Assembly: GCA_015056415.1 (NCBI GenBank)
Contig: SVGJ01000023.1
Coordinates: forward strand, 1-36,240
DNA: 36,240 nucleotides
Reading direction: 5' to 3'
Source of the DNA: Clostridiales bacterium
Lineage (GTDB): Bacteria; Bacillota; Clostridia; Christensenellales; Aristaeellaceae
The notes under the pieces are model-generated. The model worked only from the letters and a program-made list of their open reading frames with translations. It was not told where the DNA came from and did not search any database. Positions 1 through 9,982 of this stretch are shown piece by piece. Position numbers and translations under genes: made by a program. Each line of letters starts with the position of its first letter. The stretch's first letter is position 1.

Positions 1-2644
<2,644 letters not shown>

Positions 2645-2650
2645 GTGTCA

Positions 2651-2679
2651 ATTATAATAGTTTGTGCGAAATATGTCAA
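2651..2679 (-). promoter_or_regulatory. Consensus sigma-A promoter of nifJ
   Basis: On the minus strand the -35 is TTGACA (2674-2679), the spacer is 17 bp and the -10 is TATAAT (2651-2656), a perfect match to the vegetative consensus. Transcription should start near 2644, giving a leader of about 160 nt. The promoter lies about 50 bp downstream of the stop codon of the preceding minus-strand gene, with no clear terminator between them. Confidence 0.85.
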
Positions 2680-2725
2680 TGTCGCGACCGGTATTTCCAA
2701 CAATTCCACGAGATATTTTTCATTC

Positions 2726-3583
2726 TCATTCGGTAAAGGCCATGATGTCCGCGTCCTCCCGGCGGCCGCCGAAGATCTTTTTCCAGCTGCCGTCCTGCTC
2801 GCGGCACATCAACGCGCTGGAGGGGCCGCCGTCCAGGTCGTAGGCCCAGAGGGGATCGAACCGCTCCTGCAAAAGCGCGACGCACTGGATCAGGCTCAGG
2901 CCGTAGTGCTCCTCGTTGGTCACCGTCAGAAGGATGTAATTGTTATCGTCCATCTTGGCGATGATGGTACGGATGGCCCTCGCCTTCGCGAAGGACCAGC
3001 TTTCATCCAGGATGCTTTGGTGATCCAGGATCATCGGGCAGCCCTCATAGAAGGACCAGGTCTGGGTGGGCTCCGTGGGCAGGATGCTTTCGATGTTCTC
3101 CCCTACGTGCATATGCAGGCCGTCCTGCTGAAGGGTCAGGCCGTAATAGGGCACGCCCTGCAGGTGCCGGAACACCTGCCCGTCGGTGATGGTCAGGCTG
3201 CCCAGGGGGGTATAGTAATAATCGGCGCTCCCGCCGGGATAATTGTCAGGGATTTCCGGAAAAACAGGGCTCACATAGCCGCTGCCGTTGACGGCCAGCA
3301 CCGCGCCCTCCACCTGCGAGGCCATATCCTCGGGCATGGCGAGGCTCTCCTCCCACACGGCGGTGGCTTTGCGAATCTGCCGGCCGGGGTCAGCCATCCA
3401 GATCTTGGTGACATAGCAGAGCGTCTGCTCATAGCTGAAGCGCTCCACGGTAAACTTCAGCGTATCGCTTTCATAGGTGCGCTTCACCTGCCCCTGAAAA
3501 GAATACTCCCTGGGCGGCAGAGGCTCCGCGGCGGCAGAGACGCACAGCATCAGCAGCAGCAGAAGAACAAGCAGCTTTTTCAT
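2726..3583 (-). CDS. Secreted phosphodiester glycosidase (NAGPA-like) family protein
   Basis: 285 residues. An N-terminal signal peptide (MKKLLVLLLLLMLCVSAAA) predicts export. The C-terminal half carries the hallmarks of the phosphodiester glycosidase / NAGPA (DUF2233) domain: 'LAVNGSGY' near the start, a central 'YEGCPMIL' segment and the terminal 'YDLDGGPSSAL' motif. Family members remove sugars linked by phosphodiesters, or act on cell-surface polymers; the substrate here is unknown. The ATG at 3583 is preferred over an in-frame GTG at 3598 because TGAGG lies nine bases before it and the signal peptide then begins normally. It is a single gene, divergent from the metallophosphoesterase. 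Confidence 0.8.
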   Translation of the reverse strand: MKKLLVLLLLLMLCVSAAAEPLPPREYSFQGQVKRTYESDTLKFTVERFSYEQTLCYVTKIWMADPGRQIRKATAVWEESLAMPEDMASQVEGAVLAVNGSGYVSPVFPEIPDNYPGGSADYYYTPLGSLTITDGQVFRHLQGVPYYGLTLQQDGLHMHVGENIESILPTEPTQTWSFYEGCPMILDHQSILDESWSFAKARAIRTIIAKMDDNNYILLTVTNEEHYGLSLIQCVALLQERFDPLWAYDLDGGPSSALMCREQDGSWKKIFGGRREDADIMAFTE

Positions 3584-3615
3584 CGGCAACGACCTCACAT
3601 AAATTTGTTACACCG

Positions 3616-3645
3616 ATTATAGCACAAGCCTGCCGATCTGCGCAA
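3616..3645 (-). promoter_or_regulatory. Extended -10 promoter for the NAGPA-like gene
   Basis: Minus strand: TATAAT (3616-3621) is preceded by TGC, giving the extended -10 form TGnTATAAT. The -35 is weak (TTGCGC at 3640-3645, 18-bp spacer), as often seen with extended -10 promoters. It lies 33 bases before the ATG at 3583. Confidence 0.6.
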
Positions 3646-3653
3646 ACCGCCCC

Positions 3654-3682
3654 TTGAAATACCCCGGCGGCGGGGCTATAAT
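3654..3682 (+). promoter_or_regulatory. Sigma-A promoter for metallophosphoesterase and MATE genes
   Basis: TTGAAA (3654-3659), 17-bp spacer, TATAAT (3677-3682). The start site would be near 3689, leaving a short leader before GGGGAGG and the ATG at 3712. It stands back to back with the minus-strand promoter at 3616-3645. Confidence 0.8.
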
Positions 3683-3711
3683 AATACGGAACAGACTGGG
3701 GAGGTGTGGCC

Positions 3712-4791
3712 ATGCGGCGCAGGCGCAGGAAGAATCAATACGTTTTCGCGGGCGAGGTGCCCCGCAGCAGGGGCAAATCCTTTCTGCTGGGACTGCTCAT
3801 GGTGCTGCTCGCCGTTGCGCTGGCAGTGCTGATTTCCAATTTCACGCTGAACAATCAGGTGCTGCTGACGCCTGTGAGCGTCACCGTGCAGAATCTTCCC
3901 CAGGATCTGGAGAACTGGTCCATCCTGCACATCAGCGACCTGCACGGCCAGGAGATCGGCGCCGGGCAAAGCGCCATCCGCAAGGCGCTGAGCGGTACGA
4001 ACTACTCCAGCGTGGTCTTCACCGGCGATCTGCTCGGCTCCGATGGGGACGTGCAGCCCCTGCTGGACGTGATCGCCCTGCTGGCCACCGATAAGCCCAA
4101 GTTCCTGATCCCCGGCGACGAGGATCCCAGCCCCTATGCCTCCGCCGCCCACGACAGCCTTTCCGTCTACGCGCCCTGGGCGCAGGCGGTGATGGAGGCC
4201 GGCGTCACCATCCTGGATGAGCCGGTGAGCATCCTGCGGGGCAAGAGCACCATCTGGTTCGTGCCGGAATACCTGTACAACCTTGACCTGAATGGTATGA
4301 CCGCCGTTTATCAGAAACAGCTGGATGACCTGAGCGCTTCTGACTCACTTACCCCCGACCAGTCCGCCCAGAAGCGGCTGACGGAGCACCACCTGGCCCG
4401 TTTGGAGCGCGTCCGGCTGGCCATGAGTGCCATGACGGAAAAGGACATCCAGGTCGTTCTGACCCATACGCCCCTGACCCGCGAGTATGTTTACACCATG
4501 CTGCAGTGGGTGGACAAGAAGGAGATCTTCTCCCTGCGCAACGCGGCGGTGGTGCTGGCGGGCCATTATGCCGGCGGCCAGTGGCGCCTGCCCTGGGGCG
4601 GCGCTGTGTATGTGCCGGAGTACGGCTGGTTCCCGCCGGATAACCTGATCTCCGGCCTGGATTACATCAACGGGATCCCCCAATACATCTCCCCCGGCCT
4701 GGCAGCCAGCAGCTATTATCCCTGGCAGCCCTTCCGCCTGTTCAACCAGCCCGAGATCGCCTACATTACCCTGACGGCTCATATGAAATAA
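3712..4791 (+). CDS. Membrane-anchored metallophosphoesterase, active-site motifs partly degenerate
   Basis: 359 residues. A basic N-terminus and one hydrophobic segment (about residues 25-43) anchor the protein with the catalytic domain outside the cell. The calcineurin-like fold is recognisable from SDLHG (D76, H78), TGDLLG (G105, D106), THTP (H252) and AGHYAGGQ (284-290). Two motifs are altered: the usual GNH(D/E) reads GDED (135-138), and the usual GHxHGGQ has Ala in place of the second His. Metal binding or substrate may therefore differ from family norms, or activity may be reduced. The ATG at 3712 is chosen because GGGGAGG lies eight bases before it; an in-frame GTG at 3706 would sit on the ribosome binding site. 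A MATE gene follows after 14 bases in the same operon. Confidence 0.82.
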   Translation: MRRRRRKNQYVFAGEVPRSRGKSFLLGLLMVLLAVALAVLISNFTLNNQVLLTPVSVTVQNLPQDLENWSILHISDLHGQEIGAGQSAIRKALSGTNYSSVVFTGDLLGSDGDVQPLLDVIALLATDKPKFLIPGDEDPSPYASAAHDSLSVYAPWAQAVMEAGVTILDEPVSILRGKSTIWFVPEYLYNLDLNGMTAVYQKQLDDLSASDSLTPDQSAQKRLTEHHLARLERVRLAMSAMTEKDIQVVLTHTPLTREYVYTMLQWVDKKEIFSLRNAAVVLAGHYAGGQWRLPWGGAVYVPEYGWFPPDNLISGLDYINGIPQYISPGLAASSYYPWQPFRLFNQPEIAYITLTAHMK

Positions 4792-4805
4792 CAAAGGAGC
4801 TCCCC

Positions 4806-6191
4806 ATGTTCAGACATAATAACCGTAACCATTCCGGCCGCTTTGAAATGGACATGACCACCGGGCCGCTTTTGCCCAAGGTACTCATGTTCTCCGGCCC
4901 GCTGATCCTCACGGGCATCCTGCAGCTGCTCTACAACGCCGCCGACATTGTGGTGGTGGGCCGTTTCGCAGGCGCGCAGGCGCTGGCGGCCGTGGGTTCC
5001 ACCGGCTCGCTGATCAACCTGCTGGTGAACGTCTTTATGGGCCTGAGCGTAGGCGCCAGCGTAGTCGTTGCCCGTGCCTACGGCGCGGGTGACTTCCGCA
5101 GCGTGCGTGCCGGTGTGCACACCGCCATCACCGTGGCCGGCATTTCCGGCGTGGCGGTGGGGATCATCGGCGTGGTCGCTGCCCGGCCCCTGCTGAACCT
5201 GATGGGCTCCCCCGCCGATGTCATCGACGACGCCACCCTGTATGTACAGATCTACTTCATCGGCATGCCCGCCAATATGCTCTACAATTTCGGCGCGGCC
5301 ATCCTCCGCGCCGTGGGCGATACCCGACGTCCCCTGTATTACCTGACCATCGCGGGCATCATCAACGTACTTTTGAACCTGCTCCTGGTGATCGTGTTCC
5401 AAATGAGCGTGGCGGGCGTGGCCATCGCCACGGTGGCGAGCCAGGTCATCAGCATGGTGCTGGTCCTGATCTGCCTGATCCGCACCGACGGCGCCATCCA
5501 CCTGAACCCGAAGGAGCTGCGCATCCACGGCGCCCAGCTGAAGGAGATCTTCCGCGTGGGCCTGCCCGCCGGATTGCAGGGCAGCCTGTTCTCCATCTCC
5601 AATGTGCTGATCCAGTCCTCCATCAATTCCTTCGGCGCCATTTCCATGGCGGGCAATACCGCCGCCAGCAATATCGAAAGCTTCATCTACACCGCCACCA
5701 ACGCCCTTCACCAGGCCAACCTGACCTTCGCCAGCCAGAACCTGGGCGCGCAGCAGTTCGGCCGTGTGCGCCGGGTGATGTGGGTGTGTCTGGGCTCGGT
5801 GGTGGTCATCGGCCTTACGCTGGGCCTGACCTTCCTGAGCATGGGCCCCACGCTGATCGGCTTCTATAATACCGACCCCAACGTCATCGACTTTGGCATG
5901 ATCCGTATGCGGATCATCTTCCCCTTCCACTTCCTGTGCGGCCTGATGGACACCATGGTGGGCCAGCTGCGGGGCATCGGCTATTCCATCATGCCCATGA
6001 TCGTCAGCCTGACCGGCGCGTGCCTTTTGCGCGTGGTGTGGATCTTCACCATTTTCGCGGCCAATCCCACGCCGGAAACACTGTTCCTTTCCTATCCCAT
6101 CAGCTGGTTCGCCACCTTCGCCACGCACCTGCTGTGCTATCTGATCTTCGGCAGGCGGCGGCTGAAGAAAATGGAGCTGGGCACAGCATAA
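4806..6191 (+). CDS. MATE family efflux transporter
   Basis: 461 residues and about 12 predicted membrane segments, typical of the family. The N-terminal signature 'GPLLPKVLMFSGPLILTG' followed by 'LYNAADIVVVGRFAG' is characteristic of Firmicute MATE proteins, which export drugs or metabolites in exchange for Na+ or H+. The second half repeats the pattern ('VGLPAGLQGSLFSISNVLIQSSIN'-type helix near residues 250-275). AAAGGAGC precedes the ATG. The gene follows the metallophosphoesterase by 14 bases and is closed by the strong hairpin at 6211-6249. The substrate cannot be told from sequence. A second, distinct MATE gene lies at 22683. Confidence 0.93.
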   Translation: MFRHNNRNHSGRFEMDMTTGPLLPKVLMFSGPLILTGILQLLYNAADIVVVGRFAGAQALAAVGSTGSLINLLVNVFMGLSVGASVVVARAYGAGDFRSVRAGVHTAITVAGISGVAVGIIGVVAARPLLNLMGSPADVIDDATLYVQIYFIGMPANMLYNFGAAILRAVGDTRRPLYYLTIAGIINVLLNLLLVIVFQMSVAGVAIATVASQVISMVLVLICLIRTDGAIHLNPKELRIHGAQLKEIFRVGLPAGLQGSLFSISNVLIQSSINSFGAISMAGNTAASNIESFIYTATNALHQANLTFASQNLGAQQFGRVRRVMWVCLGSVVVIGLTLGLTFLSMGPTLIGFYNTDPNVIDFGMIRMRIIFPFHFLCGLMDTMVGQLRGIGYSIMPMIVSLTGACLLRVVWIFTIFAANPTPETLFLSYPISWFATFATHLLCYLIFGRRRLKKMELGTA

Positions 6192-6210
6192 GCCAGCCCC
6201 GCGCCATCAC

Positions 6211-6249
6211 AACAAGAGGCTCTGTGCTTTACGCACAGAGCCTCTTGTT
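6211..6249. terminator. Bidirectional terminator between convergent genes
   Basis: Perfect inverted repeat: arms 6211-6226 and 6234-6249 (16 bp, 17 with the C-G closing pair) around a short TTTAC loop. The ends are A/T-rich (AACAA...TTGTTT). It lies between the MATE stop (6191) and the minus-strand citrate synthase stop (6259), so it probably serves both. Confidence 0.8.
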
Positions 6250-6258
6250 TAATGAAAC

Positions 6259-7653
6259 TTAGTTGTTGTGGAAGAAGGTAAGGTGCTCGTAACGCTCCAC
6301 ATCGCAGTTGCGCACGAGGATCTCCAGCTCCTCGTCGCCCATAACGGTGTTGCGTCCGGCTGCGTACAGGGCGTCCACCTCGGCCTTGACCGCCGCCACC
6401 AGGGGATCGTTCTTGGCGATGACGTTGTCGCCCTTGAGGCGGAAGTAGCTGTTGATCCAGTGGGCTACGCCGGCCAGACCGCTGTGGCTGTCCACCGCCA
6501 CCAGCGCGGGCCGGTTGAGGATCCTGGCGGTATCGAAGATGTTGTAGATCTCCTCATCCTTGAGCATACCGTCGGCATGGATACCGGCGCGGGTCACGTT
6601 GAAGTGACGGCCCACGAAGGGCTGACGGGGGCTGATCTCGATGCCGATCTCGCGCTCCATATAATCGGCGATATCGGTGATGGCGCTCAGGTCCATGCCA
6701 TCGGTGGTGCCGCGCAGGGAGGCGTACTCGATGGCCATGGCCTCCAGCGGGCAGTTGCCGGTACGCTCGCCGATGCCCAGCATGGAGCAGTTGATGCTGG
6801 CGCAGCCGTACATCCACGCCGCGCCGGCATTGCTGACCACCTTGTAGAAATCGTTATGACCATGCCATTCCAGCTGGTCGGAGGGCACATCCGCATAGTG
6901 GTTCAGGCCGTAGATGATACCCGGCACGCTGCGGGGAAGGGCGGCGCCATAGTAGGTCACGCCATAGCCCATGGTGTCGCAGGCACGGATCTTGATAGGT
7001 ACGCCGCTTTCCTTGGAGAGCTCCATCAGCTCGTAGGCGAAGGGCAGCACAAAGCCGTAGAAATCGGCGCGGGTGATATCCTCAAAGTGGCAGCGGGGCT
7101 TGATGCCCTGCTCCAGCGCCGCCTTCACGATGCCCAGATACTTATCCATGGCCTGCTTGCGGCTGAGGTGCATCTTGTTGAAGATGTGGTAATCGGAGCA
7201 GGAAACCAGAATGCCGGTTTCCTTCACGCCTGCCTGCTTTACCAGCTCGAAGTCCTTCTCGTTGGCACGGATCCAGGTGGTGATCTCGGGGAACTCCAGG
7301 CCCAGGTCCTGGCACATCTGCAGGGCCTTCTTATCCTTATCGGTATAAAGGAAGAACTCGCTCTGTCGCACCAGTCCCTTGGGGCCGCCCAGCCGGTTCA
7401 GGAGCTTGAACAGGTATACGATCTGATCCGCCGTAAAGGGGCTGACCGACTGCTGGCCGTCACGGAAGGTCGTATCCGTCATCCAGATCTCATCGGGCAT
7501 GTTTTCAGGCACATGCCGCATGTTGAAGGCGATCTTCGGGATGGACTGATAATCATAAATTTCTCTGTACAGGTTAGGCTCCTGCACGTCCTGAAGGGAG
7601 TACTTATACTTGGCCTGCTTGAGCAGGTTCAGATTCTTGTCAAACTCCAGCAA
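6259..7653 (-). CDS. Re-citrate synthase-type enzyme (HMG-CoA lyase-like / isopropylmalate synthase superfamily)
   Basis: 464 residues. The acyl-CoA condensing fold is shown by MTDTTFRDGQQS (58-69, catalytic Arg64 and Asp65), the metal-binding EWHGHNDF (His264, His266) and the Gly-rich GIGERTGNCPLEA segment. Isopropylmalate, homocitrate and Re-citrate synthases share these motifs. The whole-length layout ('PNLYR', 'VRQSEFFLYTDKDK', 'SCSDYHIF', 'RCHFEDITRAD') matches my memory of the clostridial Re-citrate synthase group, which condenses acetyl-CoA and oxaloacetate where ordinary citrate synthase is absent. It lacks the C-terminal regulatory domain of leucine-pathway enzymes. The start is TTG at 7653, nine bases after AAGGAGG. 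It is co-transcribed with the aminotransferase 43 bases upstream. Homocitrate synthase is the main alternative. Confidence 0.78.
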   Translation of the reverse strand: MLEFDKNLNLLKQAKYKYSLQDVQEPNLYREIYDYQSIPKIAFNMRHVPENMPDEIWMTDTTFRDGQQSVSPFTADQIVYLFKLLNRLGGPKGLVRQSEFFLYTDKDKKALQMCQDLGLEFPEITTWIRANEKDFELVKQAGVKETGILVSCSDYHIFNKMHLSRKQAMDKYLGIVKAALEQGIKPRCHFEDITRADFYGFVLPFAYELMELSKESGVPIKIRACDTMGYGVTYYGAALPRSVPGIIYGLNHYADVPSDQLEWHGHNDFYKVVSNAGAAWMYGCASINCSMLGIGERTGNCPLEAMAIEYASLRGTTDGMDLSAITDIADYMEREIGIEISPRQPFVGRHFNVTRAGIHADGMLKDEEIYNIFDTARILNRPALVAVDSHSGLAGVAHWINSYFRLKGDNVIAKNDPLVAAVKAEVDALYAAGRNTVMGDEELEILVRNCDVERYEHLTFFHNN

Positions 7654-7696
7654 TGGGGTTTACCTCCTTTTAACAGTATTCTATGCGGGGTGTATG

Positions 7697-8896
7697 TCAG
7701 CTCAGCTGGCGCATGAACTCGGCGATGCGGCTCACGCCCTCCTCGATCTGCTCCATGGAAACGGCGTAGCTCAGCCGGCAGAAGCCTTCGGCCTCGAAGG
7801 CAGCACCGGGCACTACCGCCACCTGCTTTTCGGCCAGGAGCAGCTCAGCAAAGTCCATGGAGCTCTCCAGCAGGCGTCCGTTGTAGCTCATGCCCAGCAC
7901 CTTCTTGATATTCATCATGATGTAGAAGGCGCCCTGGGGCTTGCGGCAGGAAAGGTTGGGGATCTGGTTGATGCGTTCCACCATCAGGTCGCGGCGTTTC
8001 TGGAACTCGGCCACCATTTCGTCCACGCAGGTCTGATCGCCCTCCAGAGCTTTCATGGCAGCGTACTGGGCGATGGTGTTGGCATTGCTGGTAGCCTGGG
8101 ACTGGAAGCTGGCCATGGCGGAAATCTCGTGCCTGGGGCCGGCCACATAGCCGATGCGCCAGCCGGTCATGGCATAGGCCTTGCTCATACCGTTGACGAT
8201 GAAGGTCTGGGCCTTGATCTGCTCGCCCAGCTGCGCGATGGACAGATGCTTGCGGCCATCGTAGATCAGCTTTTCGTAGATCTCGTCGCTGATGACGTAG
8301 AAGGGGTGGCTCACCGCCAGGTCGGCCACGAACTGCAGCTGGTCCTGATCCCACACGCTGCCGTTGGGATTGGAGGGGCTGGTGATGATGATGGCCTTGG
8401 TACGGCGGGTCACGCGGGAGGCGATGTCCTTGTTGGTGGGGATGAAATTGGTGCTCTCATCCGCAGGCACAAAGATCGGCACACCACCGGCCATGCGCAC
8501 CATTTCGGGATAGCTCACCCAGCAGGGCGTGGGGATCAGCACCTCGTCGCCGGGATCGATGATGCCCTGCAGAATGGTGAACAGGGTGTGCTTGGCGCCG
8601 CTGGAAACCAGGATGTCGCCATAGGAATAGGTCATATCGTTATCCCGCAGGAGCTTCTTGCAGATAGCCTTGCGCAGCTCCTTGGTGCCGGCGGCGGGGG
8701 TATAGCGGGTCAGGCCCAGGGCAAGCGCCTCCTTGGCCGCGTCGCAGATATGCTCAGGCGTGGGGAAATCCGGCTCGCCAACGCCGAAGCCGATCACATC
8801 CAGTCCGGCAGCCCGCATTTCCTTGGCGCGGGCGTCGATCTGCAGCGTAACGGAAGGGGCGATGTTCTGGCAGCGGTGGGAAACAGTCAGGGCCAT
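7697..8896 (-). CDS. Class I/II pyridoxal-phosphate aminotransferase, probably aspartate aminotransferase
   Basis: 399 residues, the usual length for fold-type I aminotransferases of the bacterial aspartate group (subgroup Ib). Visible motifs: GFGVGEPDFPTP (36-47), SPSNPNG (Asn176), SDEIYEKL (Asp204, Tyr207), the Schiff-base lysine in NGMSKAYAMTGWRIGY (Lys239), and a C-terminal CRLSYA with the carboxylate-binding Arg. It likely interconverts aspartate/2-oxoglutarate and oxaloacetate/glutamate. ATG 8896 is chosen over ATG 8905 because the AGGAGG core at 8906-8910 is nine bases before it but directly abuts the other. It is the first gene of an operon with the Re-citrate synthase, fitting a role in glutamate/aspartate synthesis. 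Confidence 0.9.
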   Translation of the reverse strand: MALTVSHRCQNIAPSVTLQIDARAKEMRAAGLDVIGFGVGEPDFPTPEHICDAAKEALALGLTRYTPAAGTKELRKAICKKLLRDNDMTYSYGDILVSSGAKHTLFTILQGIIDPGDEVLIPTPCWVSYPEMVRMAGGVPIFVPADESTNFIPTNKDIASRVTRRTKAIIITSPSNPNGSVWDQDQLQFVADLAVSHPFYVISDEIYEKLIYDGRKHLSIAQLGEQIKAQTFIVNGMSKAYAMTGWRIGYVAGPRHEISAMASFQSQATSNANTIAQYAAMKALEGDQTCVDEMVAEFQKRRDLMVERINQIPNLSCRKPQGAFYIMMNIKKVLGMSYNGRLLESSMDFAELLLAEKQVAVVPGAAFEAEGFCRLSYAVSMEQIEEGVSRIAEFMRQLS

Positions 8897-8969
8897 AAAG
8901 GTCATCCTCCTGCAATGTGGAAGTCCGGATCCTGCATTCAAGTGCCGCTCTGACCCGGGAATGAAATCA

Positions 8970-8998
8970 ATTATAGCTTGAATTCATCTTCTTTTCAA
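8970..8998 (-). promoter_or_regulatory. Sigma-A promoter of the aminotransferase-citrate synthase operon
   Basis: Minus strand: TTGAAA (8993-8998), 17-bp spacer, TATAAT (8970-8975), about 75 bases before the ATG at 8896. The flanks are clearly AT-rich against the GC-rich genes. Confidence 0.82.
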
Positions 8999-9033
8999 GA
9001 TATGCCGCATCAAAAATGCAATTCAAATACAAA

Positions 9034-9068
9034 ATTCCTGCATTCTCTCTATGGAGAAATGCAGGAAT
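9034..9068 (-). terminator. Terminator after the DUF975 gene
   Basis: Arms 9034-9044 and 9058-9068 (11 bp) are followed on the minus strand by a T-rich stretch (TTTTGTATTTG). It lies 46 bases after the DUF975 stop codon and just upstream of the next promoter. Confidence 0.75.
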
Positions 9069-9114
9069 CTCGTCATCCCAGGCTATGTAAATTGCATATT
9101 TTGTACTATTTCCT

Positions 9115-9981
9115 TCAAATTTCAGCCGGCTGATGATAGACCAGGTAGAACACGCTGACGGCCATCTGAACGTAGATATTCAACACGAAGCTCAGCGTCA
9201 TGCTCACGGTGGAGGTCAGCACGCCGCCGACCACCGGCTCCAGCAGCATTTCCAGCACCAGCAGGGCGATCTCATACAGGATGAAGCTGATCTCCAGCGA
9301 GAACAGCAGCAGCTTGCGGTTGCGCATCATCTTCATGCTTTCGTTGATGCACTGGTTGATGCCCTTGGCAGGCGTTTCCGCCATGATGCGATCCGCCATG
9401 GCAAAATGGAAGCCCGCCCGGATGCCCAGCACCAGCATGGCGATCAGGCCGGTATACATCAGCATCGTGCCCAGCCCCGCCAGGCCCTCCGGCAGGAAGA
9501 GTGCCGCCACCGTGCCCACCAGGCTCAGACCCATGCCGGGGAGCATCCACAAAAGGATGCGCAGCGTGACCATGACGTTCAGACCCAGCGCCTTGAAGAA
9601 GATCCGGCCGCAGGAGAACACGGTACTCACCGGTACATCCTGCTCGCCCCGGAGCAGCCTGAAGAAATAGCCCAGCATGCCCAGCGTCAGGAAGGGCGAA
9701 AGGAACAGGGTGGCCATGCTCGCCATCGTCATGGGCATCAGCGCATCCATGGCCGCGTTCATCGTTTCCACGGCAGCGACGGGATCGTTCATGGTCTCGG
9801 TATTCTGCATAACGGCGAGCATATCCGTCATGGCCTGGGTATAGCCGCCCTGAGACATAAGCGTTACCACCTGGCTCGCCAGCGAGGGCAGGGAGGCGAT
9901 CAGGCAGACCATCAGCGCCGTCTGCCAGTTATTCTTCAGAGCCGCGCGGGCCTTATGCTTGAGTTCATAATTCGTTGCCAT
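9115..9981 (-). CDS. DUF975 family integral membrane protein
   Basis: 288 residues. It begins with the conserved cytoplasmic 'LKHKARAALKNNWQTAL' segment and contains about five to six hydrophobic segments, the arrangement of the DUF975 family of Firmicutes. A stretch of about 40 residues after the first membrane segment (from 'MSQGGYTQAMTDML') is Met-rich and polar and probably lies outside the membrane. Function in the family is not established. The ATG lies one base after the stop of the O-antigen-ligase-like gene, with the ribosome binding site inside that gene's last codons, so the two are translationally linked. Terminator at 9034-9068. Confidence 0.82.
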   Translation of the reverse strand: MATNYELKHKARAALKNNWQTALMVCLIASLPSLASQVVTLMSQGGYTQAMTDMLAVMQNTETMNDPVAAVETMNAAMDALMPMTMASMATLFLSPFLTLGMLGYFFRLLRGEQDVPVSTVFSCGRIFFKALGLNVMVTLRILLWMLPGMGLSLVGTVAALFLPEGLAGLGTMLMYTGLIAMLVLGIRAGFHFAMADRIMAETPAKGINQCINESMKMMRNRKLLLFSLEISFILYEIALLVLEMLLEPVVGGVLTSTVSMTLSFVLNIYVQMAVSVFYLVYHQPAEI

Positions 9982-9982
9982 A

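Noticed and set aside
4779-6128. 449-codon minus-strand ORF opposite the first MATE gene
   Set aside because: His/Gly/Asp-rich antisense product with no recognisable domain.
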